From: Prorocentrum cordatum | Lineage: Eukaryota; Sar; Dinophyceae; Prorocentrales; Prorocentraceae | Length of the DNA: 64,000 nucleotides | NCBI GenBank assembly: GCA_963575745.1 | Contig: CAUYUJ010005758.1 | Span: 227,501-291,500 of the forward strand | Direction: 5' to 3' | Shown here: piece by piece, positions 20,431-32,320 of the stretch | Layout: each line of letters begins with the position of its first letter | Numbering within the stretch: the first letter of the stretch is position 1 | Notes under the pieces: model-generated | Seen by the model: the letters and a program-made list of their open reading frames with translations, nothing else | What the model was told of the DNA's origin: nothing | Databases searched by the model: none | Translations under genes and position numbers: made by a program

Positions 20431-21097
20431 CATCTCATCTCGGGGCCAGGATGCGGCGGGCACGTGCGGTCAAAGATTCCCCCCAGAAGCAGTAACACGG
20501 CGTAGCAAAACCCGCACAGCTTTTTTAGCACAGTCTCCACCTCCGCAGCTCGCTCACATCACGAAATTAGCTGACACGACACACGGGGGATGAGTAGAAA
20601 CTTCCCCGGGGCACCTACTGGCAGGCCGTTTCCTCCTTTGACGTGCCTACTGTGGAGAGGGGTGGCGCGGCTTTCCGAGGAGGCGCACCGATCTGCTGCG
20701 TAGTCTCGTTTAGATATGCGCGTCCCGCCTCTCTGCTGGAATCTCAATGAAGGGGGGACAGGAGACATGCGACAGCTGCACACCTGGCGGCACCCAGGAG
20801 AGGCGAGGTCTCATTTAGACATACTTTTCCCGCCAACTCCGCTCCCCCCCGCCCTCGAGTGGCGCTGGGAAGAGGCGCCAACTGCACGCCGGCCAGAAAC
20901 CGGGGAGGGAGAGTCACAGCTGCACGCCTTGGAGCACCCAGGGAGTGCGACGAAGGGAAAGAGAACAGAGGAAGCGAATAGGGAAATGACGAGGGAACCA
21001 GGCGATGTGCGGGAGAGAAGCAGCAGCGCTCCATTCGAAACAACGGCACTGAAAGGGGGAGGACAATAACACATGTTTGGTTATCGTTGATTTCGGC

Positions 21098-21806
21098 TTA
21101 GATGGTTGCAGAAAGGCCCACAAGCATCACGTTCAGCATATAGAAACACAACGAAGCTATTAATACGAAACTGTGCCAAATCGCGAGATGGAATTCGATC
21201 CTGTCCAGCACCAGGAACACTACGCCGCTCGTGTAGATGAAGCCGCCCACGGCGGCGACGAGCAGCGGAGGCGTGGGAAACGATCTACATATTACTGGCG
21301 CGGCAAAGACAATGGCCCAACCCATGAGCAGGTAGCGCAACAAATTCAGCTTCTCGGCCAAAGTCCAGTTGGCACTCCCTCCCTTCAGGGATGCAGCTGC
21401 TGCCAGAGGTTGCCTGCCACACAGGGCATACGCCTCCATGAATAGACCGGCACAACCAAGAATGTACACAAACGCCAGAATCCACGGAGTGTTCGCTTGC
21501 AGGCACACGGGAGTGTACGCGCCGATGATCATGAGATTGATCCCGACCTTGTCCAGGCTGTACAGCTCCTCCGCCCGCCGCCAGTCCCAGCACATGAGGT
21601 GGTAGATCGCCGAAAGGTTCGTCATGGAGACGAAGCCGATGCCAAACATGAGATAGCCCGCCGTCCGGCTGACGGGGTCCCCTGCGGCCAACGACATGCG
21701 GATCAGAGAGTAGAGGCCCAGCCACGACAGCCCTGCCCCGAAGAGGTTCACGGCGCGGTCGGCCAGCAGCTCCCTGCGGCTGTAGGGCCGCCGCGGGGGC
21801 ATGTAC
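21098..21806 (-). CDS. PAQR / hemolysin III family seven-helix membrane protein
   Basis: One minus-strand exon begins after an acceptor TCTCCCCAG (phase 2) with YMPPRRPYSRRELLADRAVN and runs to TAA at 21098. The same frame is open back to an ATG at 21853, giving 251 codons. Family hallmarks in that numbering: SAIYH (81-85) after helix 2, D101 in DKVGIN with GAYTP (111-115), and H222 and H227 in FHLAIWHSF. These are the Ser/His, Asp and paired-His zinc site of PAQR/HlyIII proteins. Seven hydrophobic segments are visible (near 34-53, 66-87, 103-120, 124-142, 171-188, 195-215 and 228-246). Members include adiponectin receptors and bacterial HlyIII; most likely a zinc-dependent ceramidase-like or receptor protein in a cell membrane. 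Upstream coding sequence probably lies in the GC-rich 21860-22380. Length and motifs look intact. Confidence 0.92.
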
Positions 21807-21853
21807 CTGGGGAGACACGAAGCTACTGTCTGGAACCGCCGCTCCCCAGACAC

Positions 21854-23745
21854 CTCTCCAGGGCCGCGCTATGACCGGAATTCCGAGGCGAATCCGACCA
21901 CGGCGACAAGGGCAGGGTATACCGATAGAGGCATGGCACAGCTCCTCTGCGGGGTGCCACTGCAGCCGGGCGGTGAGCGGCTCGCCGGCCACCAGCAGCC
22001 GCGGCCGCGCCCTGCGCCCGCCGCGCCCCGGACAGGCGCCGCTGGCGCCGGCCTCGCCGCAGGGAGGCGCCGAGGAGCCCCGCGGCAGGCGGCCCCCGCA
22101 GGCGCGCCGCGCCCGGCGCCGGGCAGCCAGGCCGAGGGCGGAAAGGAAGCGGCCGGCCCAGGCAGGGCATGGCCGCCTCCTGGCAGGGCCCTGGGCGGCC
22201 GCCGGGCCGGCCCTGCGCGTGCAGCCCCGTGCGCAGGCAGGAGGCGCTGGAGGCCTGGCCGGCCCCCTGGAGGAGGCGAGAGGGGCGGCGGGCGGAGACG
22301 AGGCGGGGAGGTGCCGGATGGCCCAGCGCAGCTGCGTCTGCGCTCCAGCCTCCCAACTCGAGGCGGGCATGCGCATTCACCTCGGCAGCGCGAGTCAGCT
22401 CAGCAGTCCCGTCGGGGCGTCGTGGCAGGCAGTCCGCGTCTCCCTTGGACCAAACTTACAACTGAGCCAATGCGTCTGTGCCAACTCCTTCCGTACCGTT
22501 TTGCTACTGACTTGAAGTACGTCTGCCAATGTGAACACATTGATGGGACTGACTACTCTCCTAATCGCGGGAACGCACAGGCCCAGTTGTGATCAGGCCC
22601 CGAATCGATTTACAGGGGCTCGGAATGAATATCAAGAGTGCAACGAATCACTGGTACACCAATGCGTCGGGCCATCGACGGCACACAATTGCACAAAGAC
22701 TGCGCAATATGGCTCACAAATGCCCCAAGACCGCCCAGGCCTGTCACCAAGACGCCCCAGATGGCATCCTATAGCCCAATGTAGCCTACAATCGTGCCTC
22801 TCGGGAGCGCTGAAACAGACGACTGCAACGCCTCAATCCGTTTTGCCTGTCGCGCTCCTCGCTTCCAGTAGACCTCACGATTGTCAGAAGACGGCCCCAG
22901 AGTCGCCACAACTGCCCACTAGTGGCCCACGAAGGCCCCAAGATGCCCGCGAGTATCGCGCGCGACGTCCCATCGGAAAACCGAGTGGACTCCAATAGGC
23001 CGCCGAGCTAGAGAGCGTCCGGTCTGGCCAGGAATGGACTGGAGAAAGCACGACCACAGCTTCACCCAACTTTGCCTCGACCGCTGTGCGAATCAAAAGG
23101 TAGCCAGGCAAACCGGGAACACCACACGAGTCGACCTGCGATAGGTAAACTCATGCACTGAGTCGTGGCCTAGAAGATGAGCGAGCGTGCCGCATGCGAA
23201 AGAAGAGCCAGGAATTGATTGGAAAACAAACAACATGTGCATTGGTTCGAGGCATGGCCAGAATGGTCCTCAGGCGACGTAGACTGGGCCAGCACCCCTC
23301 CAAAGTCACTTGTCTCCTTCGTGGCTTCTGACTTGCTTCATGAAGAATTCACATGGCCCAGGTTGAGCTAGCCTTGACCTACTGAAGCGTGCAAATACAA
23401 GGTGGCTGATATAGAAATTAGTCCGTCTTCGTGGAGGCTGATTGAAGAGAAGTCAAGTTAAACATGAATGGCGGAGGTGTCTCGATAATCGGTGCAACTG
23501 TACGTCAAACTTGGGGTAGCATAACAGGGGCCAAATGGGAGAGCCACACCAGCGACGTATCACATCGCATCCCGTCAGACCTTATGATGCGGTCGAGCGA
23601 GCGCAACGTGGTGCAAGCGCAAGACGCCGATTCCGAGTCTGCTGCTGCCCCGAGTGATGTGGCATGTCAACGACAATGAGACCTCGCAAGCACATGCTCG
23701 TGCTCAGTCCTACCACGTACTGGGATGGCTTGGAATTCTCAACTA
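21854..23745. other. Upstream PAQR region and unique DNA; no resolved gene
   Basis: 21860-22380 is very GC-rich and open in several minus frames; one contains GEPLTARLQWHPAEELCHAS with normal composition and may be a 5' exon of the PAQR gene, but no junction is certain. 22690-22990 has the degenerate CCCCAAGAGGCC/GGCCCACGAAGG repeat. 23000-23745 is unique DNA where I see nothing. Confidence 0.35.
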
Positions 23746-23751
23746 TGGCTC

Positions 23752-23825
23752 TTCCTCCTCCTCCTCCTCCTCAGCCTCCTCCTCCTCAGCCTCCTCCTCC
23801 TCCTCTTCCTTCTCCTTCTCCATCC
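23752..23825. repeat. TCC microsatellite
   Basis: (TCC)n with TCAGCC interruptions. A second TCC/CTT tract is at 24178-24270. Confidence 0.85.
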
Positions 23826-24299
23826 AGAAACCTCTAGAAACATCTGAAAACCGCGTTACATCAATTTAGCCCCTCATGCGCCTCCGTCCGATCAAGGTGA
23901 TTTCGACAACCACTTCGGACGACAATCGCGACGATCCGCTTCGAAAGTCTCTGGCTGACGCTTCGTCCATCGCGGGGCGCTCCTGAACGAAACTGCCTTA
24001 CGCCCTCCTCCTAAACCTCCTCGTCCTCCTGCCCCCCACTCCTCCCTTCCCTCTCCACATCCAAACCTGGACCTGTCCAGGAACGCGGTCTGACCAGAAA
24101 TCTCGTTCGGGGGATCTGGCCGTGGCGCCGAGGGCCCCCCAGAAAGCTCGAAGAAGGCGAACAGCATCGGAACCACCCCCTTCTCACCATTTCTCCTCTT
24201 CCTCCTCCATCCTCTCCTTCTTCTCCTCCTCCTTCTCCTTCTCCTCCTCCTCCTCCTCCTTCTCCATGTTTCTCCTCCCACCCTCCGTCCCTCCTCCTC

Positions 24300-25120
24300 C
24301 CGCCAGCTCAAATCCTTCTTGGTCCGAGAGGGGGCTGCGCGAGTCTGCCTCGAGGTTCAGCGGCGGGAGGTCGTCGCTGGCGGGCACCGTGGACACCCTG
24401 GGCAAAATCTGGAGTGGTGGAGGATGGAGGACGACGAAAAATTCGGACGAGGAGAACGAGGAAGACGACGGCGGGGCCGAGGACGATGAGGGGGCGGCAG
24501 GGAAGAAAGGCTCCTTTGACTGTCGCTGCCCCGTGCCCACGGAGGGCAACAGCTCCAGCTCGGTGGCTTGCCGGAGAACGCTCAGCACTGCCCTCTGCAA
24601 TATATACATATATACTTACACGCCTGAGCAAAGACAGTGCCTCCGCCTCCGTCCGCACCGCTGCCTCTCTTCGGCGGCGCGCCGAGGGGGGAAGTGGGAG
24701 GGAGTATAGGCCTTCTCAGAAGGCGGCGCGGCTTCGGAGACGGCTCGGCAAGCTTCTCGGAATGCGGGAGGCCTCCTCCGTCTTCTGAGCAGGCCCGCCC
24801 CCTCAGCCCTCCCCCCTGGGCAAGCCGCCGTCGTTCTGGGGAGCCACGCTCCGCCTGCTCCTGGCACGGTCCGTGCTGCCCCCTGCTCCGGCCACGCCCC
24901 GGCATGGCGTCCCCGTGTATCTGAGGCGCCTGCCGTCTGCGAGGCCCGTGGGCGGCCTCCGCCGAAGTGAGCGCGCAGCTGCAGGGCCCTCCTGGCGGCC
25001 TGGGAGATGGGCTCGTTGAGCACCAGCGGCGTGCACGCACAGTGGGCACATTCTTGGGCACACTCCTCGTCGATCTGTGGGGACAACAGGGTGCCCTTGA
25101 GCTTCTGTGGGTCCATGGGG
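24300..25120 (-). CDS. Unidentified gene, at least two exons
   Basis: On the minus strand, one exon-like frame near 25116-24960 reads DPQKLKGTLLSPQIDEECAQ, then a Cys-rich CAHCACTPLVL and SQAARRALQLRAHFGG. Further downstream, RTEAEALSLLRR (24657-24620) can be joined across a 25-nt GT-AG interval (24619-24595) to RAVLSVLRQATELELLPSVG, then a Ser/Pro-rich tail ending LSDQEGFELAGGGG near 24300, where GAG repeats begin on that strand. Composition is ordinary and helices are plausible, but no domain is recognised and the middle junctions (24960-24700) are not resolved. A minus-strand 52-nt segment at 25825-25774 (ANRAVMKGSTDVSVDQ) could be an upstream exon. Confidence 0.4.
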
Positions 25121-25935
25121 CCCTCCGGGGATCAATTTCCGTGGGGTACCTGCTGACAGGGGCCGATTTCTTATATGATGTGATCATGTAGTCAGCCTGA
25201 TTCTCCACCGTGCGGTTCGTTATGGCATCCGCTCAGGTGGGGGAGCGTGAAGATATGGATGCCGCTGCTCCCTTGACCTCTTCTGAAGAACTTGCGGACC
25301 AGGATTTTGAGGCGAATCCAGCTGTGGCGACGAAGAACGCGTGGCAGTATCGGTATCCCTTCCTCCTCTGATGACTTAGGTGTTTCTCCCGCGACATCCG
25401 ACTGCACCAGCCCGCAACTGGTGCAACTGAGGTCAAGCATTCGTCGACAGGACCAGCTTCCAGGCCAAACAGATAAAACTTCTCCAATCTCCTCCTCCTC
25501 CGTTTTGCATGTGTCCGTGCACGCTGTACTGCACAACACGTCGAGACGTCATTATTCTCATCCGCTTCCGCCTCATTAATCTTCCTCTCTGCTTCATTTC
25601 ATCCTCCGCCCTCCTACCATCCTCATCACTTTTGCTCGTGCTCCTCCTCGTCCTCATCATCACCATCCTACTGCCTACGTACTGCTCCTCTCTCCCCACA
25701 CCATCTCTTCCACCTCCCTCCTCCCCGTCATCTTCTTGGCAGCCTCGTCTGAGCCGTTCGCCGAGTGTGTCACCTGGTCCACGCTCACGTCCGTGCTCCC
25801 CTTCATGACGGCACGGTTGGCCAGCCTGCGAGAGACAGGCGGCCACGAGCCCTCGCAGCAAAGGCTCCTCCCACTTCCCTTCCACCGTACATCCTGTCTG
25901 CATTCGCACAAGTATGTGCCACCGTCCTGCGGGCA

Positions 25936-26285
25936 CTGAGTGGAGTGTCCTCAAGTCCTCCATTGTCCTCAATGAGGAATGCGGTCGAGAACTTTTGCTT
26001 AATGTGTTGCGGCGGCGGCCCCGGCGACATGCAATGCCCTGCGAGCAGATAGCGTGTCGCCCCGCTCCGTGGGGCGGGAAGCGAGGAAAAGCTCGGGACG
26101 TTGAGGGTTTGGGACGAGGAAGTGGTCAACGTGTCGCGCCGAAGCGTGGTGGGCCAGAACCTGCGGAGCGGCACGCTAAGCAAGCGTTCTCGACCGCATC
26201 TGCCACCGTGCTGCAGGCACTGAGTGGAGTGGGCATTGAGTGGAGTGTCCTCAAGTCCTCCATTGTCCTTAATATTGGATTTTGC
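25936..26285. repeat. Pair of GGCACTGAGTGGAGTG direct repeats
   Basis: A segment of about 50 nt starting GGCACTGAGTGGAGTG and containing TCCTCAAGTCCTCCATTGTC occurs at about 25936 and again at about 26216; the second copy has an extra internal GGCATTGAGTGGAGTG. GATGCGGTCGAGAAC-like sequence also recurs inverted (25980 and 26185). Nothing coding is recognised in 25210-26580. Confidence 0.65.
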
Positions 26286-26589
26286 ACATACACAAGGGCA
26301 TCATACCCTCGGTTTCCACTACTCCTAAGCGCACCCGGGCGCCTTTGCGTTCGCCGCACGACAGTTCTGGACGTCTCGGGAGCAAGGATCAGAATCCTGG
26401 CTTCCGACACGCTCTATCCTAGCGCATGCCAGGAACTTTTTTTAAACCTGCAAATGAACTGGGTTTCCGAATTACGGCCATATCTATGACCACGAAGTGG
26501 TTTCACAAATCTGTCCTGGGGATCTCTTTGAGGCATTTTGGGGCAAGTCCTGGGGGCTGTCACTCAGACACTAGGATCACTCAGACATG

Positions 26590-26915
26590 GGGATGTGGCA
26601 GGTCTTCAACATTACCGCATCTTCGGCCCCAAGAGCGTCCACACTGGCCAAAGAGGCCCCGAACATCGCCACAAGAAGGCCCCCGAGACTCCCAGGGGCC
26701 AGGGCGGCCCCAAGAGGGGCTTAAAAACGCGCCACCGCGAAACCACTGGAAGCCCCTCCAAGATAGACCCAAGACCCCCCAGTGCCCCCTTACGAGGTCC
26801 CCAAGAGGCACTCACCTCCATTAGGGCCTCTGGAGGCTCCTGAGAGGCGCCCACGAAGCCTCCAAGAGGACCCAGATACGCCCCGAAGAGAATCCCAAGA
26901 CGCCCCCCACATCCC
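26590..26915. repeat. CCCCAAGAGGCC degenerate repeat
   Basis: Complement-oriented member of the dispersed 10-12-nt family (CCAAGA(T/G)GGCC). The open frames on both strands alternate P/Q/K or G/L/W patterns and look repeat-driven. Confidence 0.65.
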
Positions 26916-27169
26916 AGGAAGCCGTTGCAATTCCTCCTGGCTCTGTTCCCAGTGCGCCTCGCGCCCACGGGCCCATGGGAGCTGGACTCTGATTCTTCCA
27001 CAGGGGGCGGCGGCTGGTAGGCTCCACCTCCCTCCATCATCCTCATTCCTTCCCCCGCCTTCCCCTCCATTTCCCGACTCCCACACGGGGCGGGGACAAG
27101 AGGGGGTCATGAAACAAGCTGGGATGCGCGCCAACAAAAATCACTGAGTGAGTACCTATTCAGACCTTC

Positions 27170-27650
27170 TCACCCTTGCTGCTGCCCCTCCTCCTCCGCC
27201 TCCTTCCTGCTGCTGCTGCTCATCCTCCACACGATACCTGCCCCCCGCAGTCCGGCCACGAGGATAGGCTCTCTTCCTCCTCCTCCTCCTCCTCCTCCTC
27301 TTCCTCCTCCCCCTCTTCCTCTTACTACTCCTCTTGCTCCTCCTCTTGCTCCTCCTCCTCTTCCTCCTCCTCTCCCTCCTCATCCTCGGACTCCGTATCC
27401 ACCTCCACCTCATCCTTGATATCTCTTTGCTCCTGCTCATCCTCTTGCTCCTCCTCTTGCTCCTCCTCTTGCTCCTCCTCCTCCTCCTCCGCATCATAAT
27501 CATGCCTCTTGCTTATCCTGCTGTCCCTCCTCCTCCTCTTCCTCCTCCTCGTCCTCCTCCTCCTGCTCCTCGTGATCATCATCACCACCTCATCACTCCC
27601 ACCATCACCACCTCCTCCACCAACAACACCAACACCAACACCGACATCAC

Positions 27651-27694
<44 letters not shown>

Positions 27695-27940
27695 GCATCA
27701 GCATCAGCATCATCATCACCATCAGCAGCATCATCACCACCTTCACAAACACCATCACCATCACCATCCCCATCACCATCATCATCACCCGCATCATCAG
27801 CAGCAGCATCATCAACATCATTTTTCTCATCAGCAGCATCATTATCGTTATCACTGTCACAGCCAGCCACCACCATCACAGCATTAACTACATCATCATC
27901 ATCCTCTTCCTCATCATCAGCATAATCAGCAGCATAATCG

Positions 27941-27979
<39 letters not shown>

Positions 27980-28214
27980 GCATCAGCATCAGCATCAGCA
28001 TCATCATCATCATCATCATCAGCACCCCACCCACCACCCACACCACAACCATCACCACTATCACCACCAACATCGGCACATCACCATCATTATCACCATC
28101 AGCATCATCATAATCTAAACCACCATCGTCATCTTCATCATCCTTAGCATCTTCATCATCATCGTCCTCATCACCATCACCATCACCATCACCATCACCA
28201 TCACCATCACTATT

Positions 28215-28270
<56 letters not shown>

Positions 28271-28509
28271 AATAACCGTCATCACCATCATCTTAATAAT
28301 CAAACAACCGCATCCCAATCCACATCCCCATATTCATCCATCTTACCCTCCTCATCGTCATCATCATTGTCACCACCACCCTAATGATCATCACCATAAG
28401 CAACAACAGCATCATCACCACCGGTATCACCAGCACTGTCATCATCAACAGCATTACCCCAATCAGCATCAGCACCACCATCATCATCACCGTCATCATC
28501 ACCACCATT

Positions 28510-28557
<48 letters not shown>

Positions 28558-28740
28558 GCCACCATCATCGTCATCATCATACCCATAACCAAAGACATGT
28601 TCCTTTCCATATGCAGCTTCATCTTCATCTTCATACTCATGGTCGTCATCACCATCACCATCACCATCATCATCATCATCATCAGCATCATCATCATCAT
28701 CATCATCATCATCAGCATCATCATCATCATCATCCCAGTC
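27170..28740. repeat. Long compound TCC / CTT / CAT microsatellite field
   Basis: TCC and CTTGCTCCT units (27175-27600) pass into CAT/CAC/CAG triplets (27600-28740), with pure (CAT)n runs near 27650-27690, 27945-27980, 28215-28270, 28505-28555 and 28665-28735. Frames on both strands are open for hundreds of codons (poly-I, poly-S, poly-H, poly-D, poly-M) but have no non-repeat content. Confidence 0.92.
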
Positions 28741-29520
28741 CTGCCCCAACTCCTACCACCCTGTGTCAATCTAGAGGCGGCGCATCCTTCGACGTGCTCG
28801 GGCGTCCAGCTGCCCGCATTCCGCGCGGCCCCCCGCTGCCTGCTTTGTTCCACGCGCTCTCACGTGGCGCCCCTGCACTCCAAGCCACAGCTCGTCCGCG
28901 CGCGGGTTCTCTCCACGGATCCAAGCATCTGGTGGCTCGGCAGGACTCGAGGCGCGGCTTCGACCAAATTGGAGCCTCTGCAGGCTGACCCCGGGCCCCG
29001 GGGCAGTCAGACGACTACTCGGGACGCATACCTGGCCCGCGAGGAATGGGTCGAGAGGTCCGCGGGCGGGAGGGGCCGACGCCTCGACAATGCCGTGCCG
29101 CCCGATGTCTGGGAAGGAGAACGAAACTGACGTCGAGCACAGGGGCTGCCTTGACCGATCGCAGCGGTGCCCCCACCCCCCAACCCCGCTGGCAGCTCAG
29201 CGCCCACTTGGGAAAGAGCAGCACCCCGCCGTGCGACCGCGGGGCTTCAAGGCGCCCCCGCCCCCGCCCCCGCCCCCAATTGGCAGCCGGTCTTCCAGAC
29301 TCGTCCTGGACGGGGCCACCGTTTCGATCGGTCCGCGATCGAACCGTAGCCCATGCCGCACCGCAGCGGGCTTTCCAAAATCGGTTGGCGAAGAAGGTCG
29401 GGGCGGACGAAAGGATGGGATAGCAAAGAAGGGGTGTCAGCTTGCGTAGCTGGTTTCCCCAGCGCCTCCTGGCACCAGGCATCGAGGAAAATCGCACGGC
29501 GGCAGGGCCGAAACCAGCTG
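28741..29520. other. GC-rich unique DNA, no recognised gene
   Basis: Several overlapping open frames, none with a motif. A C-rich run, GCGCCCCCGCCCCCGCCCC, lies at 29250-29275. Confidence 0.4.
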
Positions 29521-29562
29521 CATACAGCAGGCTTCGCAACCATACAGCAGGCTTCGCAACCC
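29521..29562. repeat. 21-nt direct repeat
   Basis: The unit CATACAGCAGGCTTCGCAAC occurs twice in tandem (about 29520-29561). Confidence 0.85.
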
Positions 29563-29614
29563 GCCCTTTCCCTACCTCAGCGGGGGAAGACCGATACAAC
29601 ATACACTTTTCCGC

Positions 29615-29698
29615 CGTCGGGGGGCGCCTGTCCCAGGGCGGCTGGGAGGTTTATGTGTAAAAAACTGCACAACCGCCCTTGGACAGGCGCCCCCGACG
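29615..29698. repeat. Large imperfect hairpin, MITE-like
   Basis: Left arm 29615-29644 (CGTCGGGGGGCGCCTGTCCC, then AGGGCGGCTG) pairs with right arm 29670-29698 over about 28 positions, with one bulged G and two mismatches, around a 25-nt loop. Ends of the form TCGGGGGCGCC recall the terminal repeats of introns in the LOTUS gene, so a small insertion element is plausible. Confidence 0.7.
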
Positions 29699-29835
29699 TC
29701 GAAACGCTCATGTCATACCGTTCTTCGCGCGAACTATCCCTGCCTCCCTTCGCCCGATCCGAGAAAACATCGACCAGGTGGGTGTGCGTCGCCCGCTCAT
29801 CCAGCCGCGATGGGCCTACTGTACGAATGGAGGGA

Positions 29836-30025
29836 GAAAAACTGCGCAAGCGTAAGCTAAGCTGTCGGAGGTCCGCCTGGATTTCCCAGATCTGCGCCGG
29901 ACCCCCCTCCGTGGCGCGCTCTGCGCGCCAGGGGCGGCGCCAGAGGCGCCGCCAGGGGGGACCAACGCCGATGCAAGAAATCTGCGCGGAGCTCCGAAAG
30001 CTGCATTGTGTGACGTGTCTCCTCC
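29836..30025 (-). mobile_element. Introner-like element, copy 3
   Basis: It contains the family core (TGCGCGGAGCTCCG at 29983-29996), the paired GGAGGTCCGCCTGGATTTCCC arm at 29870-29890, and the central hairpin TGGCGCGCTCTGCGCGCCA (29912-29930) that is also in LOTUS intron 1. The outer ends carry inverted GAGGGAG/CTCCCTC. Orientation by the core matches introns of a minus-strand gene; the flanks 29700-29830 and 30030-30170 read openly, but no host gene is recognised. Confidence 0.7.
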
Positions 30026-30595
30026 CTCGAACGAACACGTCGGCGCGAGACCGCGGCCCGAAATGCGCGCCGCCGGCCGCACTGGGCAGGGCGCACACGG
30101 CCACCGCGGACGAGGCCAGCGAAGAGGCCCCAATAAGGGTTGGCAGTGCGGAGGGGAGAAGACGGGCGAGAGGATGAGGGTGAAAGGGGGGAGTCGGGAG
30201 GGGTTAGGAGGCGACTTCTGCGAGGCCGTCGTGAGAGCGATTCAGCGATGTTAGGTCTGAGCAGGGGGCCATTAAGTAAGCTGGACATGGGGGGATTGAG
30301 CCTGGCATGAAGCCAGATTCGGCGCGATTAGCTGGCGTGGGTGGGATTATGCCAGATTAGGCAGGTTTTCGACAACGGATATACCAGCGCTGATGCTGAA
30401 CACAACCTCCAAGCAGTTGCATACTAAGAGAGGGGAGACGAGGAGCAGAAGCAGCAGCCGCAGCAGGAGCAACAGCCAGTGGCAAATGGAGGGGGAAGGA
30501 GAGGAATCATGAAAGAGGTGGCACACGGAGTACGTGGCTCGCACCCCCATGCCGCGCCATTCACCTTTGCCCCTGACCTCCAGAATGTACTCAGC
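30026..30595. other. No recognised gene
   Basis: Unique sequence including a purine-rich stretch (30145-30215); nothing supported. Confidence 0.4.
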
Positions 30596-31380
30596 CCAAG
30601 GATGAGGAGGAGGAGGAGGAGAAGGAGGAGGCGTCCCCCTTCTCCTCCTCCTCCTCCTCCTCCTCCTCCTCCTCCTCCTCCTCCTCCTCCTCCTCCTCCT
30701 CCTCCGGGTGCCCTGTCGGTGGGCCCTGACAGGAATGGGGCTACCCTGCCCTGGAACAAAAAGTTCTCCTCGGATGGGCCCCACTCTTCCTTCTCTCGCC
30801 CCGTTGACCTTTCCTCTATGGTCAGTGAACTTCCTCCTCCTCCTCCTTCTCCTCCTCTTCCTGTCGGTTGTTGAAGGAGCCCCTTGAGGGCCAACTTGTT
30901 TGGTTGTTTGCTACTTGTTTCTCTGGTTCCTGGCCACAGTTTCGAGCATCCAAAGGCGGTGGCGCAGGCGGCACCGATCAAAGGGCAGCGCGCCGCCCGC
31001 CGAATTTCCCTAGCCCGATGGCCCTCGTTCCCGCGGACGCTTTCCAGTCGGCGCTCACCTCCTCCTCCTCCTCCTCCTCCTCCTCCTCCTCCTCCTCCTC
31101 CTCCTCCTCCTCCTCCTCTCGGCCGAGGGCACGGAGACCCCGCTGGCTTCACAAGGGCCCCCGCGACGACTGCCCGTCCCGGGCTGGCCCCCCTGGAAAG
31201 CCAGACCAGGTCGCACAGGCGGGCAACGCGGCTCGCAGCGGGGCGGAGAGGGGAGGAGGAAGAGGAGGAGGGGGAAGAGGAGGAGGAGGAGGAGGAGGAG
31301 GAGGAGGAGGAGGAGGAAGAAGAGGAGGAGGAGGAGGAGGAGGCGGAGGAGGCGGAGGAGGAGGGGGGGAGGAGCTCACG
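30596..31380. repeat. TCC and GAG microsatellites with unique spacers
   Basis: (GAG)n at 30602-30630 faces (TCC)n at 30640-30705. Further (TCC)n at 31060-31118 and (GAG)n at 31252-31370. Inverse-oriented neighbouring tracts can pair. The spacer 31130-31245 has one ordinary-looking minus frame (RVARLCDLVWLSRGASPGRA) that might be an exon; no identification. Confidence 0.8.
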
Positions 31381-32070
31381 GTGGGCGCATGGGATAGAAA
31401 GCATTGGATAAGGAATCCAAGGTCAGGAAGCCGATGGAGTTCCAACAGTGGATTGGCCATGGATATCACTGCCACCCTCATCAGATCAGGAATCCCTTAT
31501 AGTATGAAGCCTCCTGGGCAAATTTCTTGACCGCGTGGGTGCGTTCACGGCACATCTAACATCCTACCCATCCGACCCATCCCTTCCCATTGATTGTGCT
31601 AATTCGTTGTCTATCCGAGGACGCGGAGCGTGAAGGGCAGGAAGACCAGGGAAGGCGGGGAGGGGAAAAGAAGCAAGCGATAACAACGAGGAAGCCGCCG
31701 GATCTAAGAGCGTGGCCCGTGCCTGGGCGAGAGTGCCATACCGAACGACCGGAGCCAAGCGACGATCCTAAAATGAAGCCCAGAGATGCAGCGGGGGCAC
31801 GATTCTGGACGGACCGAGAACGCTTCGACTGAGAACCACACGTGCATAAACTTTTCCATCGGCGGCTAGGCAAGGGCCGTCTTCGCTGGCGGAGGGAGCT
31901 GACCCTGTTGTAGCGAATTGGCATCCGTGCAAGAGGGGCGAAAGCGGAAAAGCGGGCGGCCGCATGAGGAAATGGCAGCTCGGTCGGACCAAACCCGTGC
32001 GACACAACTGGGGAGCGCGCCACTTTCAAGACAACGTCGGGGAGGGAGAGGACCAGTATTCATATTCTGT
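31381..32070. other. No recognised gene
   Basis: Unique DNA with no supported coding region. Confidence 0.4.
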
Positions 32071-32074
32071 AGCT

Positions 32075-32320
32075 GTGGAGGAGGAGGAAGAAGGAGGAGG
32101 AGGAGGAGGAGAGGGGGAGGAAGAGGAGGAGGAGGAGGAGGAGGAGGAGGAGGAGGAGGAGGAGGAGGAGGAGGAGGAGGAGGAGGTAGTAGGGAGGGTG
32201 GGAGGAGGGAGGAGGGAGGACGGAGCTCGGAGGGAGGAGGGCGGAGGAAGGAGGAGGGAGGGAGGAAGGAGGTTGAAGAGGAGGGGGAGGAGGGATGAGG
32301 GAGGATGGGGATGAGGGGAA
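32075..32320. repeat. (GAG)n purine tract
   Basis: GAG/GGA repeat, purest at 32118-32185. A short G-run block follows at 32370-32412. Confidence 0.9.

Noticed and set aside
22440-22475. Leader-like GCATTGGCTCAG on the minus strand upstream of the PAQR gene
   Set aside because: Only about ten contiguous leader-like bases with gaps; too weak to separate from chance.
25774-25825. PP2C phosphatase-like motif (ANRAVMKGSTDVSVDQ) on the minus strand
   Set aside because: It resembles the GSxDN(V/I)(S/T) ending of PP2C enzymes, but the key Asn is missing and no other PP2C motif is near; kept only as a possible exon of an unidentified gene.
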